A stretch of DNA of 64,000 nucleotides from Rotaria socialis (taxonomy: Eukaryota; Rotifera; Eurotatoria; Philodinida; Philodinidae). The stretch covers positions 62,001 through 126,000 of the forward strand of contig CAJNYU010000048.1 of the NCBI GenBank assembly GCA_905331475.1. The letters are read 5' to 3'. Position numbers and translations under genes: made by a program. This document shows, one piece after another, positions 13,901 to 24,810 of the stretch (within the stretch, counting starts at the first letter, position 1; every line of letters begins with the position of its first letter). Under the pieces are notes generated by a model, which saw only the letters and a program-made list of their open reading frames with translations, was not told where the DNA came from and searched no databases.

Positions 13901-16900
13901 GAATGTGTCAAAAACTTTTTACGAGTTTTCATCAACAAAATTAATTATGTAAAAGTTATTTTGAATAGTGACAAGGTCTTACAAGGACTATCATGAGTTC
14001 TCATTAATTAGTAGTTTAAGAGTGTACTCAGAGCGCGCGACTAGCCCCGTGTAGAACTAGGCTTAAGTGCAACGCAGAGGCACTGACAATATCCTAGATT
14101 GAATAGGAAAAAAGTTTGTTCATGGAATCCCAAACGTATTGAAATGTAAAACACGAGGAGTCCGCCTATTTTATGAAAAGAAAAGAATTCTATAGAATTC
14201 TTTTCTTTTCAGAGAGACTGACGAAGTGGTACATGGCCATTTTTATTTTCTTCGTTGAATGGTTGCTTTAAATTAATCTTCATTCTCTAATTAAATGGCA
14301 ATAGAATAAAAGATGACGCATCATTTGACCGAATCCGAAACTGGTGGCAACACTTTCGTATTCTCAGGGATACAGCGCATATAAATGCCGGAAGTAAAAA
14401 CTAGAAGAAAAAAATGAATCGACTCCTTAATGCATCTAAAAGTGTCAGGAAAATGCATTCTGATTTCTTGACAACAGAGTGCTGACACTCTAGGCACTAT
14501 GGTTGCCATTTAGATAGAAATCAAACAAATTGTACATAATACGAAACTTTCCTCCCTGCAACCGCTAATCTGTTCGAATGCAATGTCTTCACTTACTTGG
14601 TCGACATGATCAGAAAACTGATTGATATCGTATAATTTTGACATTAAATTAAAATACGCAGCAATCAATGCGTGTATACCATAATAATTAGTTTTAGGTA
14701 ATTTTCGTTGATCTTCATCCATCATTTTTATTATTACTGACTAGAATTTATTTCGGAAAAAAAAATAAAAAGATATTTTCCATTGAATTCTATTTACTTG
14801 AATTTCAAAACAGAAATGAATTACATCGACCAGCACATCTGGATCATTGGCTTCAAGTGTCACAATATTCATCAGACAATAGATAGCATAGAAAATCTTC
14901 TTTGTATTATTCTCGAATAATATGCATTTGTAAAGTTGAGAACGAAATTGATGGCCGAACTAAAAGAAAATCATTTTCCCTTTTTGAAATCAAGAAAAAA
15001 ACCTACTTTTTTCATAAAAGGAATATCAGAAAGACGACTTCGCTTTGTGCCAGTAGGTAGACCAAGCTGAGAAATATCTTGAAATATTCTAGAATAATAA
15101 ACGAGATTATTGTTTTGATAAATCGAAATTCGACGAACCTGATTTTCGATAATCTATCAGCATAATGCCATCGGTCAACAAGTAGCTGAATAATTTCGAG
15201 TGCAAGTAATCGAAATTCTACTTCAGGCGAACTTATTAATTTAATTAATGGATCAAATAATTGATGAGGAAATGTTGTTAGAGTTGATATTGCTTCGGAA
15301 GATTTTTCCGATTGATACTGTGTTGTAATCTAAGCGAAAATTGAATTCGAAAAATGCTTGTCATCATCATTTCGCGTCAATCGAAAATCAAATAACTGCA
15401 TCACAAGATTAGCAAAAGAGAAGCGCAAAAAACCTCGCGAGAATTCGAAGCAGACGTTTGCCGAGCACGTTTTTTAAGAATAATCTATTTTTTCCAAATA
15501 TAATGAAAACCCGAAACAGAAACAATGTACGCACTTTTTGTATTGTTTTAAGTAGAAGTAATTGAAGTCTAAAGTTTGAACTACAAAAGAAAACAATATA
15601 TAATTGTCATGGAAATAATCGTGGTGACAAACTTGAACTCGCTTGCATGTTCTTCCGTATTTTGATACAGTGTTGGCAAGGACGAGGCAATACATTGTAT
15701 TATTTCCATCATTTGAAAGTCGGGTAAATTTTCGGCGAAATCATCTTTAAATAATGGAAAAAAAATAGCATATTTTTTATAGCAGATGTTAAATCCCATT
15801 TGTTAGAGCTTCGGATAACTTACCTATTCCACTGATAACTGCAGCTTGAAATTTATGTTCATCGGGATACTTTGGCGATCCTTTAGAGCGCTGAAGTTCG
15901 ATTCGAAAAGATTTCTTTAGAAAATTTAAAAGATTTGACATTCCAGTAAATATTGTTGTTCCTATTGAATCAGAAAAATTGCATTAAAATAAAATTTTGT
16001 TTTTCGAATTCTTCTTGCCAGCTCCTGTATTTGGCGCAGAAAAAACTAAACAATCATGAATAACATTCATAATAGAGGTTCGTATATCTGTTCTATCGCG
16101 TATATTGAGATGATCGTCAAGATGATTAAGTAGTAAATCCGTAACCACGTAACTATTATGGTGCTAAACACAAATAATGATTGTTTTTGTTTTTCTTCTA
16201 ATTAATTAATTAATAAAATAATATTACTCTAATTGAATTCATTATCCGAGAAAAAATATATTTAGAGAAATCACCAGGAATCCATTTTGCGTTTTTGTCT
16301 AAATGACTGAAGAATAAATATAAACAAGATAAAAATGATTTCACTTCTTTGTTTTTCATACACAAGAATCAATTGAACACATATGGATATATTCGTATTA
16401 CTGTGTGCACGATTAAAGATGTCTCGAAAGATTATATCAGCCAAAGTCGATGTCTCCTCGTTAGTCATTTGTTCATTTTTTATAATCACATTGGCCGGTG
16501 ATACTGTTGTTGTTCTGTAAACATAGAACAAGAAGAAATAAGTTTTTTCACGATGATTCAAAAAGTCAATACGTTGCTTCTTGTGATTGATTTTGTTCTG
16601 CCACTTCCATATTAAATATAATCGATGGCACGATTTGATCCATATATTTCCAAGCGTCATTTTGTAATTCATCATTGGCTGTTTTTCGAAAAAGTGCGTG
16701 ATGCCCACGAAGACCAAGGCATCGTAATCTAATCGAGAGGTAATGTATTCTTGAGTGTATTTACATGATACATCCATGGGAAATAGACTGTTTTATAGGA
16801 AATAAGCACCTAGTTTACCGAAGCTACGACCTAAATGTGCTCTCGAGTTCTTATTTTGAAAACAAAAGTAAGTCATGCTGTTTAAACCTGTATTAAACTC

Positions 16901-17910
16901 TCAAAACTATTCCACTGACTGCGATGCCCGGTACGCACTTACGTTAGTTCATACTTTGGAGTCACACATTATGCAATGACCCTGAGCAAGTTAGTAACGA
17001 CTGTTTTTTTCGGATTATCCGTCTGATAGTCTTAAAACCACAATCTAATCTATACTTTAGCGCTTCGTTGAACATTGAAGCTCATTCATTTTCGCCAAAG
17101 ACAATATTGTATACGAAATAGCGGCTTACTATTAATCTGACGGACGATTTCGAGCTACTCGATTGCAAGGTATAGCGAAATAGTTTCTGAGTTTTTCATA
17201 TCGTTATTGTTTAAAAAAAAAGAGTTCCTCTACGTACTTGTTTTTATCCATTTCATCATGATAGTAACAAAGTGCGGTGAAACGATGGACGAAAAATTGA
17301 TAATTTCTTTGATAATTTGGTGCTTCTTCGCGTATTTCACAAAATGACTCAAACTTTGCAAAAGAAAAAAAAATAATATGAGAATAATCACAAAACACCC
17401 TACCGAAGCAACAGCATGTTCTATTAATTCTAAATCATCTCTTTCTTCAAGTACGAGACGTAATGTTTCTAAATAATCATCAACAAATATATTCAATAGT
17501 TGATAACATGATTTCACTATGTCATCCATTGCTGTAATGCCAAGTATTACATATCTAAATAGAATCGAACGCATGATTTTCTATGTTGAATTGAGTAAAC
17601 AAAAAATACATACGGTCGATTTCGATTATTTAAATAGCGTGATATTTTCTCACACAAATATCGAAATGCTTTATCGAGTTTTTCTGGTTTTCTAACAGCA
17701 TAGAATCGTAAACGTTCAAGATTATTTCTATCAAGACCATGCTGTAAATGAATAGATGATGAATAAACACAAATGAAGGACAAAAAAAAGAAAATTAAAT
17801 GATATTTTATTTACTAGTGGATTCTGTGGAAATATATCATTGACTAGTCGTTTATATCGTCGCACTAGATAATAGCCACAACAAAAGCAATTATTAATAT
17901 ACTCAGACAT
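10999..17910 (-). CDS. EFR3: EFR3 homologue (plasma-membrane PI4KIIIalpha anchor), complete
   Basis: EFR3/Rolling blackout is a palmitoylated HEAT-repeat protein that, with TTC7, recruits PI4-kinase IIIalpha to the plasma membrane (family knowledge). I read 19 exons: 17815-17910, 17614-17741, 17404-17554, 17238-17353, 16573-16728, 16362-16514, 16228-16306, 16019-16163, 15824-15961, 15639-15744, 15535-15580, 15139-15329, 15007-15088, 14798-14959, 14597-14740, 13609-13798, 11421-11497, 11206-11361 and 10999-11145. All phases agree and give 820 residues, against 821 for human EFR3A as I recall it. The N-terminus has the expected cysteine cluster (CFCCGYY) followed by RRYKRLVNDIFP. Other conserved blocks are RFYAVRKPEKLDKAF, PNYQRNYQFFVHRFTALC, KTANDELQNDAWKYMDQIVP, YGIHALIAAYFNLMS and the C-terminal ISFDTIHDVL...YPELFTF. 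The intron after 16019 uses a GC donor. No lesions were found. Confidence 0.93.
11870..13596 (+). CDS. Divergent 7TM receptor nested in an EFR3 intron
   Basis: Two exons, 11870-12646 and 13144-13596, joined in phase 0 across a 497-bp intron (donor CAA|GTGAGA, acceptor TTTCCAG), giving 409 residues. Seven hydrophobic segments are visible: TM1 LTIHLILLVLVGVIGITFNW, TM2 FDKYILAFLINDIMVC, TM3 beginning at CGFFCFVLKF, TM4 KLYFLCLILISPLII, TM5 MTYLIVFIQFLLLIKM, TM6 SSSYLLLFIYLFAHIPYW and TM7 LLCHILKPFCYVSTNEKYRF. TM6 (HIPYW) and TM7 (KPFCYV, in the place of NPxxY) fit a divergent rhodopsin-class receptor. The ERY/DRY motif is not preserved (FCKKH instead). The ligand is unknown. The whole gene lies within the 2.1-kb EFR3 intron 11498-13608 on the opposite strand. 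Its stop codon is only 12 bp from the EFR3 splice donor, so its 3' UTR should run antisense into an EFR3 coding exon. Confidence 0.82.
14175..14210. repeat. Perfect 36-bp palindrome in an EFR3 intron
   Basis: Two 18-base arms, GAAAAGAAAAGAATTCTA and its exact reverse complement, meet with no spacer. It lies in the unusually long (798 bp) EFR3 intron 13799-14596, suggesting inserted DNA, but no flanking TIRs or target duplication were found. Confidence 0.85.
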
Positions 17911-18062
17911 CTAAAGTTTTCATTGTAAAAAGAAAAGGCAAACAACAGAAATGAAATGAATTCGTTATCTTTCGTGTCGAATGTCATATATATAGATGAG
18001 TCATTGAGTCCACTAGTGAAACTTATTCAAGATGACGCTAATGTTTGACCATGTAAAACTTG

Positions 18063-18640
18063 CTAAAACATCTTGCCACTTTTTGAGTTTCCCATAGTTA
18101 ACATTTCTTTAAATTTTTCACCAACATATCTATTGCCATAGACATCACACAGGCAGAGTCGTGCTGTAATTCCTTGAAATTGAAGAATTTCCTCATTTCG
18201 AGGTATATGTGCCATAATACCATTATACTGAATACGCAGATTCCACCATACAGAATTTAATTCATTTTGACGATCGGTCTGATTACGAAACAATAGAAAT
18301 CGATATTTATACATAACATAACTAAATGGTAGAAAAACAACTTTTTCCAAAGTGACATGTAAGAGAAAATTGATTTCATAATGTCTATTCACAACTGTCT
18401 CCTCAAGAAAACCCAATCTTATTAAATGTTCAGGTGAAACTAATAGAATAGAAATCATAAATCGTACAAATCTCCAATAGCTTCGTGAAAATCTGAATTA
18501 GCTCTATCTTGAAAAGCAAATGGTTGTTTTCTATCGTAGGACATATAATATTCTATATGACCCATTTCATGATGAATCGTATAATAATCATTATTAATTT
18601 TTAAACGCCCGTGTAAAAATAAAAGATACAACAAAGTCAA
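18063..18640 (-). pseudogene. Angiotensin-converting-enzyme-like peptidase (M2) remnant
   Basis: ACE-type M2 metallopeptidases are zinc dipeptidases. The remnant reads ...YYTIHHEMGHIEYYMSYDRK...FHEAIGD, i.e. the zinc-binding HEMGH and the downstream third-ligand Glu (HEAIGD). In another frame it continues VSPEHLIRLGF...LEKVVFLPFSYVMYKYRF...VWWNLRIQYNGIMAHIPRNE, matching the ACE C-terminal half. Three defects are visible. A one-base frame change follows HEAIGDLYD, around 18455-18470. About 35 residues are missing between the IPRNEE block and FQGITARLCLCDVYGN, including the usual FHEALC. No N-terminal half was found above about 18640. The host gene is therefore broken, and the C-terminus is also short of the family end. 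It lies 150 bp upstream of the EFR3 start codon on the same strand. Confidence 0.75.
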
Positions 18641-18888
18641 TGATTTTTTCAATCCAATGAGAAAAATACACCGTCGCAACCAATTTCGATTTACCTTCTT
18701 TACACATATTCAAAAGGTGGAGGCTACTGTAAGCACAACAATATTCAAAAAACAGTGTCACACAGGGCGCACACAACAGCCGCATAGGAAAATATCTATG
18801 GTAGCTCAGTTCTGAATACATTTCAAAAAAGATTTTTTTATTTCAACGTATTTTCGATACATATAGAATAACATTCGAATTTTAATAA

Positions 18889-19368
18889 TCAAACAGGTAA
18901 ATCATTGCACCACCTTTCACTAATTACAGAAAAGAGTTTCACGTTTACTAATTTTTTATCGCTCCGTTGTTGTGTATTGCGTACACTATCAACTAGTCTT
19001 TGTGTCAAAAGTTCATTTGTCGATGATGATTTCAAATTCAATGTAGCATAAAAATCTCGCCGTAATGCAATATAACCATACGTAGATTCTTCGAATTGAT
19101 CATAGTCAATGCCTTCCGTTTAACGGTTGATCGTTGTTCGCAGTGATAAACCAGGAATACGATTCATAATCAAGAAAATAATGACAGTCATACCAAAACT
19201 TTAAACAAAACCAGCAGCTAAAATATATAGATTAAGACAGATAAAACGGCAAGGAGAAAATCTGACAGCGATTATCCTGAAAGATAGAACTTACATGCAA
19301 ATGCTAATAGATACATGACTTGTTTCCAGCAGCCCGCGGCGCCGGGGCCCGGGGGGGGGGGGGGGGGT

Positions 19369-19401
<33 letters not shown>

Positions 19402-20225
19402 GGGGNNNNNNNNNNCCCCCCACTCCCCCCCCCCCCCCATCGCAGATGGTAATTTCATCGAATTCTGAAATATATTCTTGTGAAAATGTACCTGCTAATA
19501 TCAAGCCAACAAAACCTCCAACGCCATGCTGTGCAAAAATATCAAATGGATCATCAATTTGAAGAATAGGTGGTTATTTTTCGTCCGAAATAGACACATG
19601 TACTACCAAAAGTACCAAGTACCACTGATGCAGGTATACTAGCATAACCAGAACCAGGTGTAATACAAACAAGACCAGCAATTGAACCCATACAAAATCT
19701 AGCAAGAGAAAATTTATATTTTGGACTCGAATGTTTAGAAGTATTATTCGTAGTTGCGTGACGCTTTCCAAACAGTAAACTATAGGCAAGTGATGATGTA
19801 CCAACTTGTATATGTATGGGCGCGCCATCTGCATGATCTAATGAACCAAGTGAACGAGCCCAACCATTTTGTGACCGGATCCAATGCGATACAAACATGA
19901 GAGGAAATAAACAATAAGCAATAGTTGGTATCGTTGTTTTATTAATTGGTGATTCGTTGATTATATTTTTCAGAGTAATACGAGCTAAATCGCCAATGAA
20001 TGCAGAACCCGATCGACTGAAATTTAACGGATGACCAAATAGAAACCACTGAAAAGTAAATACAAATCTACATTGTAGTAACCGAAACAGACATCGGACT
20101 TAGCCATAAAAGTAAAAGAGCATTTTTACGTTTTATCATGCCTGAAGAGTACAGGCCACTGCCCGGTATCATAATCCAAACAAGTACAGTTGAAATTAAT
20201 ACCCATACTAAATCAGTAGACTCAG
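18889..20225 (-). pseudogene. Ammonium transporter (Amt/MEP) remnant
   Basis: Amt proteins are 11-TM ammonium channels. Recognisable pieces, in order, are DLVWVLISTVLVWIMIPGSG, SGMIKRKNALLLLWLSP, WFLFGHPLNFSRSGSAFIGD, QNGWARSLGSLDHADGAPIH, GLVCITPGSGYASIPASVV, DDPFDIFAQHGVGGFVG, MNRIPGLSLRTTIN and EGIDYDQFEESTYG. Damage includes a 19-base intrusion with a stop between MSVSVTTM and QWFLFG (about 20065-20085), loss of about 50 residues between GKRHATTNNT and SPKYKFSL, a frame change before LQIDDPFD (about 19565) and an in-frame TAA at about 19121-19123. An assembly gap in poly-G also falls inside. The N-terminal TM segment was not found, so the remnant starts at an acceptor near 20225. Some defects could be assembly errors given the gap, but the internal deletion argues for real decay. 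Confidence 0.75.
19344..19438. other. Poly-G / 10-N gap / poly-C assembly artefact
   Basis: A run of almost pure G (with two T) leads into ten N at 19406-19415, then an almost pure C run. It is preceded by an abruptly GC-rich stretch (GCCCGCGGCGCCGGGGCCC at about 19328-19346) unlike anything else in this AT-rich window. It interrupts the ammonium-transporter remnant. The Gly- or Pro-rich ORFs on either strand here are products of the homopolymer. Confidence 0.85.
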
Positions 20226-21512
20226 CTATAAAGATACAAAGCAAAAAAAATCAATAATCTATTAACTGTGTTACAATTTTATTGAAGAAAAAAAAGTATT
20301 TTGTTGGAGACTGAAAATTGTCATCGGTCTTCAATACAATACAGAGCCGTGAAAAAACATTTCTTCGATTTATTTTAGAAAGAATGTTCACGAAACTTCA
20401 ACCATTGTTTAAAAACATATATATTGGAATCTCTTGTTATGGTAGATGTGTAGCCAAAATGAGATGTTTAAAATAAAGAATCCAGAACATTATTTTTTAC
20501 CACATTCAATTATGCATGATTAAATGGAATGTGTTGACTGGCTGTTTTCCTATAAATAAATAGCCTATACTTAGAATGTTTTTATTATTTCCTGGTTTGA
20601 TTTATTCTTTATGACATTTTTATCGTGACTTATTTTATATTGCGTGCAACATCAATAGACTGAATGGATCGCAACGGCTCACGACTATTAGTAATCTAAA
20701 GATTTTTTCTGATCATTCCAATTGATGTTCATTTTTCTACGGGAAAATTCGCACAGAAAAATAATCATAAAATACTGTTATGTATTTATATCTTCGTTTG
20801 ACGACGGAGAACTTGAAAGATTAATTACATCGGCGTGTAAATCGGACCGAACTATTTGAATTTAAAAAGGTCTAAATTCTGCGAACAAGCTGTTAACAAC
20901 AGAACTTGGTGTCATATGCAATATTCTAGTTATGATCTATTACCTTGTTGTTATCTACATTTAACACTCACGTGGAACTGTCTAATTTGTCGAAAGCTTG
21001 AATAATTTATGCGGAAAAATTAAAACACCATTGAACATTGATCTCGGAAGATAAGCTCTTAAGTATTCTGTTCGTGCCAATAAATTGCTCCTATCCCCAT
21101 CTGTAGGAGAAACGGCGACGCAAATTCATTCCTAAGTACAACTCACCCGTTCGTGTGGGAAGAACGGCATGAGGCGTCGTCTGTTTACTGCACTAATGAT
21201 GACACGATTTCTCGATGACGCATTTTCGCCTGCAATGATCAAAGAATATCTCAGTGGCTGCATCTGTTTGTACTCGATCATGTAACGAAAATATTTTTCT
21301 GCATCGTTGAATATAAATCAACAAAATTACGGTGTTCTTTATTTATGTATTTCAATGATGTTCATATATATGCTGCATTGAGATTATAAGAAATAAAAGG
21401 TTAAAAGAACTAAATCTACAAAAAAGGACGAGATTCTTCTTTTCTTTTCTTTTCTTTTCTTTTCTTGCATTGTAAACAAAACAAATATAATATTTTTTTT
21501 TTTAAAAAGCTA
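20226..21512. other. Intergenic, nothing recognised
   Basis: AT-rich spacer between the Amt remnant and the 3' end of the TRIC gene. It contains a TTTTC pentanucleotide microsatellite at about 21435-21466. The missing first exon of the Amt remnant would be expected here but was not found. Confidence 0.45.
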
Positions 21513-23617
21513 TCAATCCCGTTTTTTTCCATCGTATCCTTTCATTTGTCCATCGTTACTAAAGCCATCTTTTTTCGTATTCATCAATGCGTTTGAAGTA
21601 TTTGACGGCGAAAGACCACCTGATGATATTGCGAGATTCTGTGGAGTTGTTAAACTATTGTTAATAGTTGCACGTCGATATGCATCGGACTAAAACATAA
21701 AAAATATAAGATGAATGATTAACCGATTTTTTATTTTTCTATCGAATATTTACGATTATGTCTATCCAACTATTGAATAATAAACCGGATGAAAGATTTT
21801 CAAATGGCATGAAAGGATCGTATTGTTTAAAGAACGATGTTATTATTCGTACATAGATAAATATTGAAGCAACGCATAGATAGATTAATTCATGTTGAAA
21901 TCGTAATAACTCAATACGATATAATAAAAATATCAATGAAGAAAGAAAACATGCTTTTGTTGCACTAAAATAATTAAAAGAGAAATTCTAGAAGTTGGAT
22001 GTAAACTTTATCGTAGCAACAGTTAGAAATCTACAGTTTTACACTAGATGTCTTTTTCGATTACTGAAGGCCCACTATTAGCTAACATGTTTTGAATGAG
22101 TGGCCATCGACCGATGTTTACTCAAATTCCTAGGACTAAAAATAGCCAATGCACATCATGTTTCAAGATCAGTGTGACCGCTATTTCATAAATTTCTAAT
22201 TACATGCAACCACAACATGATTGCAGATCTGTAAAACTTACAACGATGGAAAAAGAAATTCATGTTGTGCAGGCAACCATACACCGCGAATCAATCGATC
22301 AATAGAAGACATTATTGTTTCACCACAACCTAAACAGCATGAGTTAAAGAATGTTTTTACTATTCATCTATACCTCGAATAGCTCCGATGAGTATAACAA
22401 TAATATAACTATCGGGATATAACGATAAAGTTAGACGAACACCGTCATAAATTGTTTTCGTCCGTCGAATTTCTTTTCCGATGCCAATCACAAGACGAAT
22501 AGGTAGAAATCGTAATAAATAATTAATAAAATCAAACGGAAAATAAAATACAATGTACCAACAGACTGTAGCTAATAGAAGATGTTGATGGTGAATAAAG
22601 TCTTTCAATGGACTTTCAGCAAGTAGAAAATTCGTTAGAATAGAACCGGAAAAACATAGTAATACTGTTGATAACCAACATGATAATGGATGACGACGAG
22701 TAAAATTTTGTGTGGCTATAAACACAAAACAAAAAAAAATAACAAAAATATTACGAGACAAAATCAACTAAAAATTAGTTTATTTCGGTTGCAGGGTATG
22801 ATGGACACATGTGTTTGTCACACCGTATGATAACATATGGGCATGAGTCTATCAATTGGCTCTTCAGAATCTTGTCGGTTTTCTTCATGAAGTCAAAAAA
22901 AGACAAGAATACTTATAGATCCAGTTGTACTGCAACAATTCATCGGAATATCTCACGAGTACAGTGAAATCAATTGAAAGAATAAGAACAACAATAGAAT
23001 AGCTGAAACCAAAAAATCGGTTAATCGAGCCAGACAAAAAAAAACATTTAATTTTCCAGTCTATGATCAATCAAATTGAACTAATGCAAACAAACTGTTT
23101 TCGCAATTTTTAATATTCAGAACTTTTTCTTTTATATATCTGTTCCTATTTACAGCTATCGCTACGATCAAAGATAAGCTGAGCAATAAGTTCATTGATA
23201 TTTCATATACGTAATAGACTTGTTAAACTAACAATTAATTCTTTCCTACTGATCACTATCTCTATCATTAATCACAGAACTAATTGTATGCTGAATTTCT
23301 GTACATTAATATACAAGAGTCAAAATCTGTACTGTATACCATCATGTAAGAAGTTAACTACCAGATGGATAATCTGCAGCAAATATATATATGCATAATA
23401 CTAACTGTCTAAGTTTATCATAGAATGTACCCAATACATCCAACTATAGTTAGGTCTCGTTCGTTTATTATTCAAAAAATTTCTCACCTGTTTGACATTG
23501 TTGAATATCATCTCGTACTTGTATAGCAATTAATAGATAATGACATATATCGAACAATGGATATAATCGTATTTGTGATAGCTGTGATCCGATATAGATT
23601 AATAATTCTTTATTCAT
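21513..23617 (-). CDS. TRIC trimeric intracellular cation channel (TMEM38 family)
   Basis: TRIC channels carry K+ counter-current across ER/SR membranes during Ca2+ release (family knowledge). Five exons, 23488-23617, 22374-22715, 22242-22329, 21754-21964 and 21513-21689, splice in consistent phases to 315 residues, close to the ~300 of vertebrate TMEM38. Conserved blocks are YPLFDICHYLLIAI, RRHPLSCWLSTVL, LLATVCWYIVFYFPFDF, the ligand-loop-like KEIRRTKTIYDGV, SYIIVILIGAIRGCG, IDRLIRGVW and FATKACFLSSLIF. These match TMEM38 in order, including the KEV/IxR basic segment thought to bind PIP2. The C-terminal tail is hydrophilic and Ser/Lys-rich, as in the family. Intron 1 is long (772 bp) compared with introns 2 and 4 (44 and 64 bp). 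The start was chosen because MNKELLIYIGSQLSQIRLYP aligns with the family N-terminus. No lesions seen. Confidence 0.9.
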
Positions 23618-23691
23618 TTTACTTCCTGCTTCAAAATATCACCGACTCATTCAATACGAAAAATAAAGAAAAGAAAAAGAAAAATCTAAAA

Positions 23692-24810
23692 TCAAAATTC
23701 GCATTTCATTATTCTTTCATCTTCGCATGTTTTAGCTTCAAATAGAAGTTTTTCTTCTGTCTTGGAACGTTTTACTAATATTATACTTTCACCTTGTGCT
23801 TGAATGTCATTCATTATATTTAATATACCTTGACAACAAACAACGCCATAACCAATTAAATCATTTCGTCTATCTAAACTATCAAATCCACGATTTATTG
23901 CATAATGGAGCCATGCATTCGGTAACGAAAAAGTATTTACATGATTCTTATCAACATCGTTTGGTGGATCAACACTAGAATCATAGCCAGGCCACGGTAT
24001 TTTCCAATGGCCAATGTTTAACGCAACAATAATAAAAAGAAACCGTCGTTTAGATGAAAATTGAATTTTATTATATTGCTCATAGACTTGCGGCATCCAA
24101 CTGTCAGCACATACGAGTACGCCAATATCAATATTCGTATTTGGAATGGAGCCAATCAATGGTTGATTTTCATAACAATCAATAAAACTTATTTCATCTT
24201 GAACAGGATATTTTTTACCAGCTTGAAGACAAATCGAACCATGTTTAGGCTCAAATACGCACGACATATTATAGAATTTTCTCTTATGAAGATTTTCATA
24301 GGCGAAATTCGAACCAGCAACTATAGTAGAATTGGTTTCAACAGCTAATTCGCTAAATAATCGTTTATAAATAGTAGACGTTTGATCAGCAAAAAGACTA
24401 AACCAAGAACGTTTTATTAAACCTAACCAGGATATTTTGGAATGATAATTTCGATAGATTTCTTTGCAAAATAAACGCATATGAATTAATAATGTATACG
24501 ATATAAATAATATATGACGATTATATTTGCTATTATGATTATTAAAAAAATAATTACGTAAAAATGTTGGCATTGGAACACACATTAAATAAAGCCATGT
24601 ACCTGTACATTCGGGTAGAATAACAAGTGTAGGATGTTCTGCACGGATTTCATTAGATGAAGTATCAGTCGTTCTCGTTGATTCGGATTTAATACTAAGA
24701 CGAATACGTTCGAGAAAATACTGTTTTAGAATAGGATAAGATTGATAATGATACTGAGTTAAAGACGTTTGTAGACAAATTATTTGTAATGCTTCGCATT
24801 GTTCTTCCAT
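23692..24810 (-). CDS. Nitrilase-superfamily carbon-nitrogen hydrolase, intronless
   Basis: 372-residue enzyme of the carbon-nitrogen hydrolase fold, acting on amide or nitrile C-N bonds; substrate not predictable. The Glu-Lys-Cys triad is visible: E67 in LVILPECTG, K199/K200 in AGKKYPVQDE and C234 in IGVLVCADSW. Conserved STIVAGSN and FEPKHG segments lie between them. Length is slightly above the typical 270-340 because of an insertion (about residues 75-150) that is hydrophobic and Tyr-rich. There is no signal peptide, so it is probably cytosolic. The gene has no intron, unlike most neighbours, and lies 74 bp upstream of the TRIC start on the same strand. Intronless hydrolases of this kind in bdelloids are often horizontally acquired; that is an inference here, as base composition looks like the surroundings. 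The open frame is intact. Confidence 0.8.
   Translation of the reverse strand: MEEQCEALQIICLQTSLTQYHYQSYPILKQYFLERIRLSIKSESTRTTDTSSNEIRAEHPTLVILPECTGTWLYLMCVPMPTFLRNYFFNNHNSKYNRHILFISYTLLIHMRLFCKEIYRNYHSKISWLGLIKRSWFSLFADQTSTIYKRLFSELAVETNSTIVAGSNFAYENLHKRKFYNMSCVFEPKHGSICLQAGKKYPVQDEISFIDCYENQPLIGSIPNTNIDIGVLVCADSWMPQVYEQYNKIQFSSKRRFLFIIVALNIGHWKIPWPGYDSSVDPPNDVDKNHVNTFSLPNAWLHYAINRGFDSLDRRNDLIGYGVVCCQGILNIMNDIQAQGESIILVKRSKTEEKLLFEAKTCEDERIMKCEF

Noticed and set aside
19304-19562. Gly-rich and Pro-rich ORFs on both strands
   Set aside because: Translated poly-G/poly-C around an assembly gap.
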